Assembly (NCBI RefSeq): GCF_007644035.1
Contig: NZ_VMTV02000577.1
Span: 62,001 to 126,000 of the forward strand
Direction: 5' to 3'
Length of the DNA: 64,000 bases
Origin: Vogesella mureinivorans
GTDB taxonomy: Bacteria > Pseudomonadota > Gammaproteobacteria > Burkholderiales > Chromobacteriaceae
The notes beneath the pieces are model-generated. The model did no database searches. It was not told the DNA's origin and saw only the letters and a list, made by a program, of their open reading frames with translations. The position numbers and the translations under genes were made by a program. The first letter of the stretch is position 1, and each line of letters starts with the position of its first letter. Of this stretch, positions 43,100-51,978 are shown piece after piece.

Positions 43100-43984
43100 A
43101 TGCTGCCGCGCCGCCTTGATGCCAGCCTGTTGGCCGACCTGTGGTTTTTTCACGCCGTAGCGGCGGCTGGCGGCTTTCGCCGTGCGGCGGCGCAGCTGTC
43201 CATCAGCCAGGGGGCGGTTAGCCAGCGCATGTTGCGGCTGGAGGGGCGGCTGGGTCTGGTGCTGATGCAGCGCGGGCCACGCGGCTTTGTGCTGACCGCC
43301 GCGGGCGAGCAGCTGTACGCCGCGGCGCAGCAGGGTTTTGCTGCGCTGGGCCAGGGCTTGGCCGCGGTGCAGACCGGGGCCATCACGCTGCGCCTGGTGG
43401 CGCCGCCCTCGCTGGCACTGGGCTGGCTCTTGCCCCGGCTGGGGCAGTTTTCCCGCCGCTATCCTGACATCTCCGTAGATTTGCAGGCCGATACCCTGCC
43501 ACCACAGCCACCTGCCGACCCCTTGCAGCTACGGCTGTGCTACCTGCCGCAGCCGCCGCAAGCGGGCGTGCCGCACTGGCCGGAGTATGGCTTTCCCGTG
43601 TTGTCACCGGCTGCCAGACAAGCCGGCACCGGGCTGGCACTGTTGCACGACGACAGCCCGTGGGGTACCAGCAGTGCCCCGGGCAGTGAGTGGGCGCGCT
43701 GGTTGGCCGCATACGGCCGCCCGGCGTGTTGTGGCCCGGCAGAACGGCATTTCAACCAGGCGCAGCTGGCTTATCGCAGCGCCCAAGCGGGCGAGGGGGT
43801 GGCGCTGGGCCGCCAGCGCTTGGTGGCAGCCGCCTTGCAGGAAGGCAGCCTATGCCGCTGCGACGACGGCCCGCCGCTACTACTGGGCTATTACGCCCTG
43901 TACGGCGGGCAGGGCGACGCGGCGGCAGCGCTGGCCGCCTGGCTGGCTGCCGAGCTGGCGGTTGACCCCACCGCCGCCAGCTAG
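43100..43984 (+). CDS. LysR-family transcriptional regulator
   Basis: 294 residues. The helix-turn-helix is FFHAVAAAGGFRRAAAQLSISQGAVSQRMLRLEGRLG, then a substrate-binding-like domain. Its stop codon lies in a CTAG shared with the stop of dsdA on the other strand (43981-43984). Convergent placement next to dsdA makes a DsdC-like role possible but unproven; it could instead control the methyltransferase. Confidence 0.87.
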   Translation: MLPRRLDASLLADLWFFHAVAAAGGFRRAAAQLSISQGAVSQRMLRLEGRLGLVLMQRGPRGFVLTAAGEQLYAAAQQGFAALGQGLAAVQTGAITLRLVAPPSLALGWLLPRLGQFSRRYPDISVDLQADTLPPQPPADPLQLRLCYLPQPPQAGVPHWPEYGFPVLSPAARQAGTGLALLHDDSPWGTSSAPGSEWARWLAAYGRPACCGPAERHFNQAQLAYRSAQAGEGVALGRQRLVAAALQEGSLCRCDDGPPLLLGYYALYGGQGDAAAALAAWLAAELAVDPTAAS

Positions 43985-45201
43985 CCGGCCAGCAGCGGCA
44001 GAAACACCTCGTCCGGCAAACCATGGCCGCCGGTGGTCCAGACCAGCGGGATCACCTGCTGTGGCCACTGGCTTGCGGCCAACCGTTGCGCAACAAAACC
44101 CGCCGCGGCCGAAGGCTCCAGCCGCAAGCCGTGCTGCTGCCACTGCTGGCGCACCTCGGCCAGCAGGCTGTCGTCGCTGACCGTGACCACGGCGTCCACC
44201 AGATGCTGCACCAGGCCGGCCACCGTGGCCGAGGCGCGTGGCACCGCCAGCCCATCGGCCAGCGTGCGGTTATCCAGGCCGATATCGTAAACCGACAGCG
44301 CGTCATCGCCGCTGGCCAGGCGCAGCAGGAAGCAGGGCGAGGCCACCGGCTCCACAAACACGCACTGCACCGCATCGCCGTACAGGCACTTCAGGCCAAA
44401 TGCCACCCCGCCGGGGGCACCGCCCACGCCGCAGGGCAAGAACACCCGCAGCGGGCAGGCCGGGGTAGGCTGCAGCCCGGCGGTGTCCAGCTGGGCTTTC
44501 AGGTCGTGTGCGGCGGCGGCGTAGCCAAAAAACAGCAATAGCGAGCTTTCGTCGTCAATGAAATAGGCCTGCGGGTCCGCTGCGGCCAACTGTCTGGCGC
44601 TGGCCACCGCCGCTGCGTAGTCGCCGGCGTGCTCTACCACGCGGGCACCCAGGGCGCGCAGGCGGTCTTTCTTCCACGCTTTGGCGTCGCTGGACATGTG
44701 TACTTCCACTTGCAGGCCCAGTGCGCGCGCCATTACGCCCACGCTATACCCCAGGTTGCCGGTACTGCCCACCAGAATGGTATGACGGGCAAACAGCGCC
44801 CGCGCGGCATCGCCCGCCAGTAGCGCGTAGTTGCTGCCTTCGGCTAGCAGGCCGGCGCGGCGGGCCAGGGTTTCGGCCTGGCACAGCACCTCGTATACGC
44901 CGCCCCTGGCCTTGATGCAGGCGGTAACGGGCAGGGCGTGGTCGGCTTTGACCCACACCGTACCGCCGGGGCCTGCCTGGGCCAGCAGCGGCGAATCGAT
45001 GCGGCCATCTGCCGCCACGCTATCGGGAAAGCAGTGTGCCAAGAGCGGCGCAAAACGCTGCCAGCGGGCGATGGCGGCGGCGATATCGGCCGCGCCGTAG
45101 GGGAGCGTAGCCAGCGCCTGGGCGGCGGGCTGTCTGGCGGGGTTGTGCCACAGCAGTGGCAGGCCCTGCAGCAGGGCAGTGGGGAGCAAGGTAGCGGGCA
45201 T
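43981..45201 (-). CDS. dsdA: D-serine dehydratase
   Basis: PLP enzyme converting D-serine to pyruvate and ammonia. 406 residues. The PLP lysine is in CIKARGGVYEVL; GSTGNLGYSVGVMARALG and the glycine loop PCGVGGAPGGVAFGLK are DsdA signatures. GGAG precedes the ATG at 45201; an upstream open stretch is not conserved. It could consume D-serine generated by the periplasmic racemase at 31.7 kb or taken from outside. Two exact 10-mer motifs lie within (44074 and 44581). Confidence 0.94.
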   Translation of the reverse strand: MPATLLPTALLQGLPLLWHNPARQPAAQALATLPYGAADIAAAIARWQRFAPLLAHCFPDSVAADGRIDSPLLAQAGPGGTVWVKADHALPVTACIKARGGVYEVLCQAETLARRAGLLAEGSNYALLAGDAARALFARHTILVGSTGNLGYSVGVMARALGLQVEVHMSSDAKAWKKDRLRALGARVVEHAGDYAAAVASARQLAAADPQAYFIDDESSLLLFFGYAAAAHDLKAQLDTAGLQPTPACPLRVFLPCGVGGAPGGVAFGLKCLYGDAVQCVFVEPVASPCFLLRLASGDDALSVYDIGLDNRTLADGLAVPRASATVAGLVQHLVDAVVTVSDDSLLAEVRQQWQQHGLRLEPSAAAGFVAQRLAASQWPQQVIPLVWTTGGHGLPDEVFLPLLAG

Positions 45202-45375
45202 GGTGTCTCCTTTGGCAATGGCAGCAGTGTGTCGCGCGCAGGCCAGCGTGACAAACCAGCATGCCTGCTGCAGCTGATTAGCCAGGCTCATCACTGGCAT
45301 GGCTGCACACTTTTACCACCCGGCTAGCAATAAGTGATTTATAGCGGCCATGCCAGGCGCACTATGCTGGCAGAC

Positions 45376-47373
45376 ATGACAGACCATCTGCGAACCCCCC
45401 TCGCCATGACTAGTTTCCGTTTTGTCGAGCTTTTCCAGTCTTCGCTTGGCAGCTTGCCCCTGTTTGCGCTGCAGGCGGCCGCTGCCGTTGGCATGCTGGG
45501 TGCCATGCTGGTACTGACACGCAGCCGCGGGCACGCCATTGCCCACCGCGAGGCTTACCTGGGTCTGATCATGGGCCTGGCCATTTATGTGATTGCCTGG
45601 TTTGTTTCCGGCTCGATGAAAGGCCCGATCAAGCTGAACCTGGGCACCGACCTGCTGTTGCTCAGTGGCCTGCTGGGTGGCTGGCCTGGCGGCCTGGCCT
45701 GCTACCTGCTCAATACCCTGGCGCGTTACCAGTTTTCCGGCGTAGAGCGCCTGCTGGGCAGCATGGTGGATACGGCGGTGCCGGTACTTGCCGGCCTGCT
45801 GCTGCGGCGCTGGTTTTACCCGGCCTTGCTGGCGGGTTTTCGCTGGCGCACCTTGCTGTGCATCTGGCTGGCCCGGGTAGTGGCTACCTATCTTGGGCTG
45901 GTGTTGGCGCTGCAGATCACCCCGGTAGCGGCAGACCTGGTGGAGCAGTTTGTGGTGCTGCGGCTACTGGTTTTGCCCTTGTCGCTGGGTATTTTGTACC
46001 TGGCGTTGCAAATGGTGGCGCTGGACGCCCAGATAGACCGGCAGCGTACGCGCGAGTACTACTTTAGCCATACCGACGCGCTAACCGGCCTGCCCAACCG
46101 CAAGGCGCTGGGCGTGTACCTGGCGGACTTGCGTGCGTCTGGGGTGCGCGGGGTGGGCTGCCTGGCGGTGCTGGAACTCAGCAATCTGCGCGATTTTTTG
46201 CTGCGCTATGGCCTGCAGAACGGCAGCCGGCTGTGGGGCAGGGTGAACGATATCGAACACGCCATGCCGCTGATGCGCGCCATCAGCCGCTACCAGCCGC
46301 GGGTATTCCAGTACGGTGACTTTTCGCTGGCTATCGTGCTGCGGGGTGCCCACTTGGTCGACCTGGAGCGCAGCGGCGAAGTCGAAGCCTTTTTGCAGCA
46401 GCTGTCGCAAGACATGTGTGCCGACTGGTACAGCTTTAGCCCGGTCTTCCGCTGTGCAGTGGTGGAACTGGAAAACGACTACCAGCAGGGGGAGGACGGC
46501 CTGCCCTACCGCAATATCACCCTGGCGCTGAATGCACACGATGCGGGGGTGGCGTATTTCAACGACCTGCTGCGCCGCGATGCGGTGCTGGACGGCTATA
46601 TCGAGTCGGCACTGGATGCCTGGCTGGCAGACCCGGCCAGCATGCCACTGGCCTACCAGCCCAAGATCAGGCTGCAGGATGGGCTGCTGGCGGGGGGCGA
46701 GGCGCTATTGCGCCTGCATGATGCTTTTGGCCAGCCGGTAGCCGCCATGCGCGCCATCTCCTTGTTTCGCCAGCGCGGGCGTCTGGCCGAATTCGAGTGG
46801 GTGTCTCTCTGTGCCGTGGTAGGGGTCTTGCCGCAGGTATTGTCGCGCTTTCCGGGCTGCTGCATGTCGGTCAATGTCTCGGCCGAGTCGCTATGCAAGG
46901 CTGACTTCGGCCTGCAGGTAAACATGCTGTTGCAGCAGCAAGGTGTGCCCGGCAGTGCGCTGTGTCTGGAGGTGGTGGAGTGGTCCGACGTGCTCCAGAT
47001 GCCACAGGTAGAGCAAAACATGGCGCTGCTGGCGCAGGCTGGCGTGTGCCTGTCGCTGGATGATTTTGGTGTGGGTTATTCCACCCTGATGCTGCTAACA
47101 CAGTTTGCTTTTGCCGAGGTCAAGCTGGAGCAGTCGCTGATTGCCACCATCGACAACCGCAAGTCGCGCACCGTTATTGCGCTGGCAGTAGAGGTGGCAC
47201 ACCGTAGTGGTGCCCGTGTGGTAGCCGAGGGCACAGAGACCCAGCACGAGCTGGCATGCGTGCGCGAGCTGGGGGTAGACCTGGCGCAAGGCTACCTGTT
47301 TTCCCCTGCTATGCCGCTAGCGCAGTTTTTGCACTTTTCCCTGCGCCAACCGCTAGCGCATACCCGCGCCTGA
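45376..47373 (+). CDS. Membrane protein with degenerate GGDEF and EAL domains
   Basis: About 665 residues. Five to six hydrophobic segments occupy the first ~200 residues (5TM-LYT-like), followed by a GGDEF domain whose active motif is replaced by YGDFS, so it is not a cyclase. An EAL phosphodiesterase domain fills the last ~250 residues: GGEALLRL, SVNVSAESL, LDDFGVGY, VKLEQS and VAEGTET. Most catalytic positions are kept, so it probably degrades c-di-GMP. The start is uncertain: ATGs at 45364, 45376 and 45406 and a GTG at 45334 are all possible. Confidence 0.85.
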   Translation: MTDHLRTPLAMTSFRFVELFQSSLGSLPLFALQAAAAVGMLGAMLVLTRSRGHAIAHREAYLGLIMGLAIYVIAWFVSGSMKGPIKLNLGTDLLLLSGLLGGWPGGLACYLLNTLARYQFSGVERLLGSMVDTAVPVLAGLLLRRWFYPALLAGFRWRTLLCIWLARVVATYLGLVLALQITPVAADLVEQFVVLRLLVLPLSLGILYLALQMVALDAQIDRQRTREYYFSHTDALTGLPNRKALGVYLADLRASGVRGVGCLAVLELSNLRDFLLRYGLQNGSRLWGRVNDIEHAMPLMRAISRYQPRVFQYGDFSLAIVLRGAHLVDLERSGEVEAFLQQLSQDMCADWYSFSPVFRCAVVELENDYQQGEDGLPYRNITLALNAHDAGVAYFNDLLRRDAVLDGYIESALDAWLADPASMPLAYQPKIRLQDGLLAGGEALLRLHDAFGQPVAAMRAISLFRQRGRLAEFEWVSLCAVVGVLPQVLSRFPGCCMSVNVSAESLCKADFGLQVNMLLQQQGVPGSALCLEVVEWSDVLQMPQVEQNMALLAQAGVCLSLDDFGVGYSTLMLLTQFAFAEVKLEQSLIATIDNRKSRTVIALAVEVAHRSGARVVAEGTETQHELACVRELGVDLAQGYLFSPAMPLAQFLHFSLRQPLAHTRA

Positions 47374-47393
47374 GCCCCTGCCGCATACGGCGT

Positions 47394-47678
47394 TCATGCC
47401 GTGTGCGCCGCCAGCCAGGCGCGCTTTTGTGCCGCGCTCATCGCCTTTACCGCATGCTCTGCGGCCAACGCCTCCCCTTTGCTGGCAAAAGCCAGCACCA
47501 GCGCAATGCGCTCCGGTGGAAAGCTGCGCGTGTAGCGCGCGCCCTTGCCTGCAGCGTGCGCCGCGTAGCGCTTGTCTACATCGGTGGTAATGCCGGTGTA
47601 CAGGCTGCCGCCGCGGCAGTGCAGCAGGTACAGGTACCACGGGCGGCCAGGGTTGGCCGCAGCCTCCCCGCCGCTCAC
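47394..47678 (-). CDS. GIY-YIG nuclease-superfamily protein (UPF0213-like)
   Basis: 94 residues: WYLYLLHCRGGSLYTGITTDVDKRYAAH carries the GIY-YIG core (LYT/YTG) and the catalytic arginine follows in KGARYTRS. The start is a GTG at 47678 that overlaps the stop of the upstream trans-sulfuration gene (GTGA), so translation is coupled. The function of these short proteins is not established; DNA or nucleotide processing is assumed. Two exact 10-mer motifs lie in this very short gene (47460 and 47652). Confidence 0.85.
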   Translation of the reverse strand: MSGGEAAANPGRPWYLYLLHCRGGSLYTGITTDVDKRYAAHAAGKGARYTRSFPPERIALVLAFASKGEALAAEHAVKAMSAAQKRAWLAAHTA

Positions 47679-48853
47679 CCCAGCGCCTGCGCCAGGTCGG
47701 CGATGATGTCGCGCACGTCTTCTATGCCGACCGAACAGCGTACCAGCCCGCCCGGAATACCCAGCGCCACGCGCTCGGCTTCGCTGCATTCCACATGGCT
47801 GGTGGTGCTGGGGATGCCCAGCAGGGTGTCTACCGAGCCCAGTGTGGCGGCGCGGATCAGCAGCTGGCAGCGCGGCAGCATGGCTTGCACCGCGGCAAAA
47901 CCACCGGCCAGCTCGAAGCTCAGCACGCCGCCAAAGCCCTGCATCTGGCTGGCCGCCAGCGCGTGTTGCGGGTGGCTGGGCAGGCCGGGGTAGTTCACCC
48001 GCGCTACTGCCGGGTGGGTGTGCAGCCACTGCGCCAGCGCGAGCGCGTTGGCGTTGTGCTGGCGCATGCGCAGTGCCAGTGTCTTGATGCCGCGCAGGAT
48101 CAAAAACGCGCTCATCGGGTCCAGGCAGGCGCCGTGGATCTCGCGGTAGTGGCGCAGCTTGTCGGTGAGCGCGCGGCTGCCGCAGGCGATGCCGCCCATG
48201 GCGTCGGCGTGGCCGCCCAGAAACTTGGTGGCGCTATGCAGCACCAGGTCGGCCCCCAGCGCCAGCGGCTGCTGGTTCACTGGCGTGGCAAACGTATTGT
48301 CGATGACTACCAGCGCGCCCGCTGCGTGGCCGGCGGCGGCCAGCTGGCGGATGTCCTGCACCTTCAGCATCGGGTTGGTGGGCGATTCCAGATACAACAG
48401 GTCGCAGCCCTCCGCCATGGCGGCGGCAAAAGCGTCGGCGTCGGTGGTGTCGCACAGCGTCACCTGCACGCCCCAGTGCGGCAGCGTGTGCTGGAACAAA
48501 TAGTGGCTGCCGCCGTAGGTATCCTTGCCCGCCACCACGCGTGCGCCGGGGCGCAGCAGCGCCAGCAGGGTGCTGCTGATGGCGGCCATGCCGCTGCTAA
48601 AGGCTACTGCAGCCTCGGCGCCTTCCAGTGCGGCCAACCTGGCTTCCAGTGCCAGCGTGGCCGGCTGTGCGGTATTGCGGCTGTACAGCGGGCCGGGCGC
48701 GTCGCCACGGGCCACCTGTTCCCAGCTGGTCACATCGGGGTAGCCGTGGGCAATGGCAAACTCCACCGGTACGGCTAGCGCGTCGTGCGGGCGGAACGGG
48801 TCTTCGCCAGCGCGGACGGCCAGCGTATCGGGGTGCAGGGTGGGGCGGGTCAT
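47675..48853 (-). CDS. Trans-sulfuration enzyme (cystathionine gamma-synthase / gamma-lyase family)
   Basis: 392-residue PLP enzyme of cysteine/methionine metabolism. The PLP lysine lies in VLHSATKFLGGHADAMGG; YSRNTAQPATLALEARLAALEGAEAAVAFSSGMAA and LYLESPTNPMLKV are family signatures. Cystathionine gamma-synthase, beta-lyase and methionine gamma-lyase cannot be separated from sequence alone. GGAG lies before the ATG at 48853. A 216-base upstream gap contains two long palindromes. Confidence 0.9.
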   Translation of the reverse strand: MTRPTLHPDTLAVRAGEDPFRPHDALAVPVEFAIAHGYPDVTSWEQVARGDAPGPLYSRNTAQPATLALEARLAALEGAEAAVAFSSGMAAISSTLLALLRPGARVVAGKDTYGGSHYLFQHTLPHWGVQVTLCDTTDADAFAAAMAEGCDLLYLESPTNPMLKVQDIRQLAAAGHAAGALVVIDNTFATPVNQQPLALGADLVLHSATKFLGGHADAMGGIACGSRALTDKLRHYREIHGACLDPMSAFLILRGIKTLALRMRQHNANALALAQWLHTHPAVARVNYPGLPSHPQHALAASQMQGFGGVLSFELAGGFAAVQAMLPRCQLLIRAATLGSVDTLLGIPSTTSHVECSEAERVALGIPGGLVRCSVGIEDVRDIIADLAQALG

Positions 48854-48934
48854 GGCAGCTCCGGGCGCAAACATGGCGGCATGCTGCGTGGCCGGTGGCG
48901 GCACTGTCAAGCCCGCTCTGGCGAGCTTGATAGG

Positions 48935-48975
48935 CAAGACAAAGCCTGTTTGCAGTGCAAACAGGCTTTGTCTTG
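48935..48975. terminator. 41-base perfect palindrome (hairpin) between the PEBP-like and trans-sulfuration genes
   Basis: Arms of 20 bases (48935-48954 and 48956-48975) are exact complements around one central G, built on AAAGCCTGTTTGCA. It lies 94 bases after the PEBP-like stop on the minus strand and 80 bases before the next start. It could be a terminator or a stem that controls the downstream gene. Confidence 0.75.
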
Positions 48976-49012
48976 TAAGCGGGAAGGCTGCAGATTCAAC
49001 GGCGTATATGGC

Positions 49013-49035
49013 GCGGCCCGGTAAAACCGGGCCGC
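49013..49035 (-). terminator. Hairpin after the PEBP-like gene
   Basis: Stem GCGGCCCGGT/ACCGGGCCGC (10 bp) with an AAA loop, 34 bases after the PEBP-like stop. No T run. Confidence 0.6.
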
Positions 49036-49069
49036 TACGGTGTCAGCCGCCGCCAGCCCGCCCCGCGTG

Positions 49070-49609
49070 TCAGCGCTGGTAGGTGGCGGTGAAGCTGGCC
49101 TTGCCCAGGCCGTTGGCCCACAGCATATAGCCCACCAGTGCCGGGCTGGCGTCGGCTGGCAAGTCCAGGCGCGGTACTTTCAGCGCGTGCACGGTAAAGA
49201 TATAGCGGTGCTTGCCGTGGCCAGGCGGTGGGCAGGCACCGCCAAAGCCGGGCTGACCAAAGTCGGTGCGGCTTTGCATGGCACCGGCCGGTAGCAGCGT
49301 GGCGTCGTTACCGGCACTGGCCGGCAGGCCCTGGGTGCTGGCCGGCAGGTTGAAAACCAGCCAGTGCCACCAGCCACTGCCGGTGGGCGCGTCCGGGTCG
49401 TACACGGTAACGGCGTAGCTTTGCGTGCCGGCCGGCGCATTTTTCCACGCCAGCGCGGGGGATACATTGCCGCCGTCGCAGCCAAAGCCGTTGAACTCTT
49501 GGGCCTTGCTCATAGCCTGGCCGTCGCGCAGCTGCGGGCTGCTCAGGTCAAAGGCCATGGCGGGCAGGCTGGCGCAGGCCAGCAGGGTGGTAAGCAGCAG
49601 GGTTTTCAT
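49070..49609 (-). CDS. YbhB/YbcL-family (PEBP-like) protein, exported
   Basis: 179 residues with a signal peptide (MKTLLLTTLLACASLPAMA). The phosphatidylethanolamine-binding fold is marked by NVSPALAWKNAPAGTQSYAVTVYDPDAP, GWWHWLVFNLP and GGACPPPGHGKHRYIFTVHAL. The bacterial role is unknown. The ATG at 49609 is preferred over upstream frame extension because it begins the signal peptide. Confidence 0.9.
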   Translation of the reverse strand: MKTLLLTTLLACASLPAMAFDLSSPQLRDGQAMSKAQEFNGFGCDGGNVSPALAWKNAPAGTQSYAVTVYDPDAPTGSGWWHWLVFNLPASTQGLPASAGNDATLLPAGAMQSRTDFGQPGFGGACPPPGHGKHRYIFTVHALKVPRLDLPADASPALVGYMLWANGLGKASFTATYQR

Positions 49610-49710
49610 CAGGCGTCTCCAGGTAGGGAATAGCCTGGCCAGTGTGGCAGGGCCGCAGGGCGCTGGCGCGCCGGTGGGCACCACGGGCTGTGCCGAAACG
49701 CTCAAGTTGC

Positions 49711-50517
49711 TCAGGCTGCCACGTCGCGCTGCTGGCGTAGCTGGCTAGGGCTGACACCAAAGCGCTGGCGAAAGGCGGCGCTAAAGCGCGACGGCGACAG
49801 ATAACCACAGGCCGCCGCCACGTCGGCCAGCGGCTGGCTACCGCTATTGACCAGGCCCAGCGCCCGCTCCATGCGTACCTCGCCCAGCAGGGTGGAAAAC
49901 GAGGTGTGCTCTGCGGCCAACCTGCGCCGCAGCGTGGCCGGGCTCATGGCCAGGTGGCGGGCAATATCGGTAGCTTGCCAGTCGCGGGCGGGGTCAAAGG
50001 CCAGCAAACTCTGGATCTGCGCCCGTACATCCTGCCGCGGCTGGCGGAACAGCGCAGCGCCCTGGCGGGCGGCGGCCAGCGCCAGCATCAGCCCCTGCCA
50101 GGCGTGCTCGGCGCGGGCCTCGCCCAGTGTGCCGGCCTCGGCTTGTGGTAGCAGCGTTTGCAGCTGTTGCAGCGCGGCCACGGCGTCGGCGTGGGGCTGG
50201 AATACCGGGGCGGCATCCTGCCACGGTGGTGCTGGCAGCTGGCTGCCGTACTGTGCCAGCAGGCGCTGCAGCCAGTGCTGCGGCTGCACCAGTGTCCAGG
50301 CGCGGTAACCGTGGCTGCCGGGCTGGTTGATGATGTCTACCTCCTGCCCGCCGGGGATCACCAGCCAGCTACCAGGCGGGCAGTGCCAGCTACCATGGCG
50401 GGTAAGCAGCTGTTTTTCACCCTGCTCTACCGCCACCAGCAGGGTGGACAGCACCGGCACCCGCGCCAGGCGCTGGCGTTGCAGGCTACGAAAAATATAC
50501 AGCGGTAGGGTAGACAT
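49711..50517 (-). CDS. AraC-family transcriptional regulator
   Basis: 268 residues. A cupin-like N-terminal ligand domain (SWHCPPGSWLVIPGGQEVDI) is followed by the double helix-turn-helix WQATDIARHLAMSPATLRRRLAAE and LADVAAACGYLSPSRFSAAFRQRFGVSPSQLR. GGAG lies before the ATG at 50517. The target is unknown; the exported PEBP-like gene downstream is one candidate. A TGCGGCCAAC motif lies at 49912. Confidence 0.92.
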   Translation of the reverse strand: MSTLPLYIFRSLQRQRLARVPVLSTLLVAVEQGEKQLLTRHGSWHCPPGSWLVIPGGQEVDIINQPGSHGYRAWTLVQPQHWLQRLLAQYGSQLPAPPWQDAAPVFQPHADAVAALQQLQTLLPQAEAGTLGEARAEHAWQGLMLALAAARQGAALFRQPRQDVRAQIQSLLAFDPARDWQATDIARHLAMSPATLRRRLAAEHTSFSTLLGEVRMERALGLVNSGSQPLADVAAACGYLSPSRFSAAFRQRFGVSPSQLRQQRDVAA

Positions 50518-50626
50518 GGCGGGCTCCTGGCAGGTTGGCCGCATCATGCAGCAGGGTAGGCGCGCTGACGAGAGGCGTGAGCGGCCAGGGCCAGCGGCTG
50601 CGCGTTGCGGGCGGGTGCGCGGTAGC

Positions 50627-51442
50627 TTACTCGACAAGTGGATAAATAAAGCGTGCCACTTGCCATGGGCCTGCCTGACATTCGTCTTGCAGCTGAAAAC
50701 CGTGCTTCTGGTAATGGTGGCGCAGCGCGAGCCGCTCGGCGGCACAGTCCAGCCGGATATCGCGATAGCCGTGCCGGCGTGCCTCGGCTACCGCGTGTTG
50801 TAACAGGCAGGCTAATAACCCTTGCCCTTTGTGGCGGCGGGAAAGGGCAATACGGTGCAGAAACAGGCTGTGTGCGTGGGGGAGCTCGGGCCAGAACAGC
50901 GGGTCATGGTGCATCATGCGGCATGTGCCCACGGCTTCTGCGCCTAGATACAGCAGATGGTATTCACCAGCAGCAAGGGCATTGGCAATGGCCTGCGGGC
51001 TGACTTCTTCTGGTAGCCACATGGTGTCGCCACGCTGCTGTAGCCAGTCAGCCGACTGTTGCAACAGTCGCGTGACTTGCGCGCTGTCGTTGTTGCTGGC
51101 GGGTTTCAGGATGGTTTGTTGTGGTGCTACCAGCCATTGGCTGACACTGCCCAGCCAGCCATCTGGCTCGCCGGCCGGCAGCGTGTGTTCGCCATCGGCC
51201 AACTGCAAGCGGGCGTGGCGGGCGTCGAACCACAGCTCGCCTTGGGCAAAGCGGCGGTACTGCGCCGGTTCGGTCTGCATGGCGGCGAAATCCAGCCGCT
51301 GCCAGCCGTGGCTGGCGGCAGGCTGCCACAGCCAGTAGTACACCTGGTCGGGCGGGCTGCCCGCCGGCTGGTCCAGCCGCTTGATTTCCAGCAGGCTGCC
51401 GGCAGCGCCGTGGAAGGCAAACAGGCAACGCAGCGGCAGCAT
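50627..51442 (-). CDS. GNAT acetyltransferase with an extra N-terminal domain
   Basis: 271 residues. The C-terminal ~150 residues form the GNAT fold, with the acetyl-CoA loop RHKGQGLLACLLQHAVAEA and HRIALSRR. The first ~110 residues (LRCLFAFHGAAGSLLEIKRLDQPAG...) are a separate region I do not recognise. The ATG at 51442 overlaps the DUF1456 stop by one base (TGATG); a GTG at 51445 is also in frame. The two genes are therefore coupled. Substrate unknown. Confidence 0.8.
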   Translation of the reverse strand: MLPLRCLFAFHGAAGSLLEIKRLDQPAGSPPDQVYYWLWQPAASHGWQRLDFAAMQTEPAQYRRFAQGELWFDARHARLQLADGEHTLPAGEPDGWLGSVSQWLVAPQQTILKPASNNDSAQVTRLLQQSADWLQQRGDTMWLPEEVSPQAIANALAAGEYHLLYLGAEAVGTCRMMHHDPLFWPELPHAHSLFLHRIALSRRHKGQGLLACLLQHAVAEARRHGYRDIRLDCAAERLALRHHYQKHGFQLQDECQAGPWQVARFIYPLVE

Positions 51443-51924
51443 CACAGCCCCGTTTTGTGCGCCATGTCCGGGCGGTGCTTCATGGCCAGGCCCTTGAGCA
51501 GATAGCGCAGGAACTGGTCGCCGCAGACGCGGTAGTTCTTGTGGCCGGGCTTGCGGAACAAGGCGCCTACCTCGGCGCTGGACACGTTAAAGCCGGTGCG
51601 GGCGATCAGCGCCTCGATGTCTTCCTGCTTCAGCTCGAACGCTACGCGCAGCTTTTTCAGGATGTCGTTATTGTTCAGGCGCAGCGCGGGTGGCGGCAGC
51701 GGGGCGTCGTCGCGGCGGCCGCGGCGCTCGATGATCAGGCCGTCCAGAAAGGACGACAGCAGCTCGTCGCTGCAGCTGGCAAAGCCGTCTTCTTCGTCTT
51801 TTTTCAGCAGGGCGGCAAAGTCGTCGTCGGCGTAGGGCTCGACGTGCTGCAGGATGGCCAGCATGCGCTTGTCGCTGATGTTCAGGATAAAGCGCACGCT
51901 GCGCAGGATGTCGTTGTTAAGCAT
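51442..51924 (-). CDS. DUF1456 (YehS-like) protein
   Basis: 160 residues made of two similar ~70-residue halves: MLNNDILRSVRFILNISDKRMLAIL at the N-terminus and NNNDILKKLRVAFELKQEDIEALI at about 84. This is the internal duplication typical of YehS. The function is unknown; the repeats resemble helical DNA- or protein-binding modules. It is coupled to the downstream GNAT gene and preceded by the inverted 10-mer hairpin at 51940-51972. Confidence 0.88.
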   Translation of the reverse strand: MLNNDILRSVRFILNISDKRMLAILQHVEPYADDDFAALLKKDEEDGFASCSDELLSSFLDGLIIERRGRRDDAPLPPPALRLNNNDILKKLRVAFELKQEDIEALIARTGFNVSSAEVGALFRKPGHKNYRVCGDQFLRYLLKGLAMKHRPDMAHKTGL

Positions 51925-51939
51925 GGTGGTATCGCAATC

Positions 51940-51972
51940 AAGGTTGGCCGCAGGTGGCGGGCGGCCAACCTT
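51940..51972. repeat. Inverted 10-mer pair forming a 12-bp hairpin
   Basis: AAGGTTGGCCGC (51940-51951) and GCGGCCAACCTT (51961-51972) are exact complements around a 9-base loop. It lies 7 bases after the M28 peptidase stop on the minus strand. The left half contains an exact GTTGGCCGCA (51943). Confidence 0.92.
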
Positions 51973-51978
51973 GCGGCG

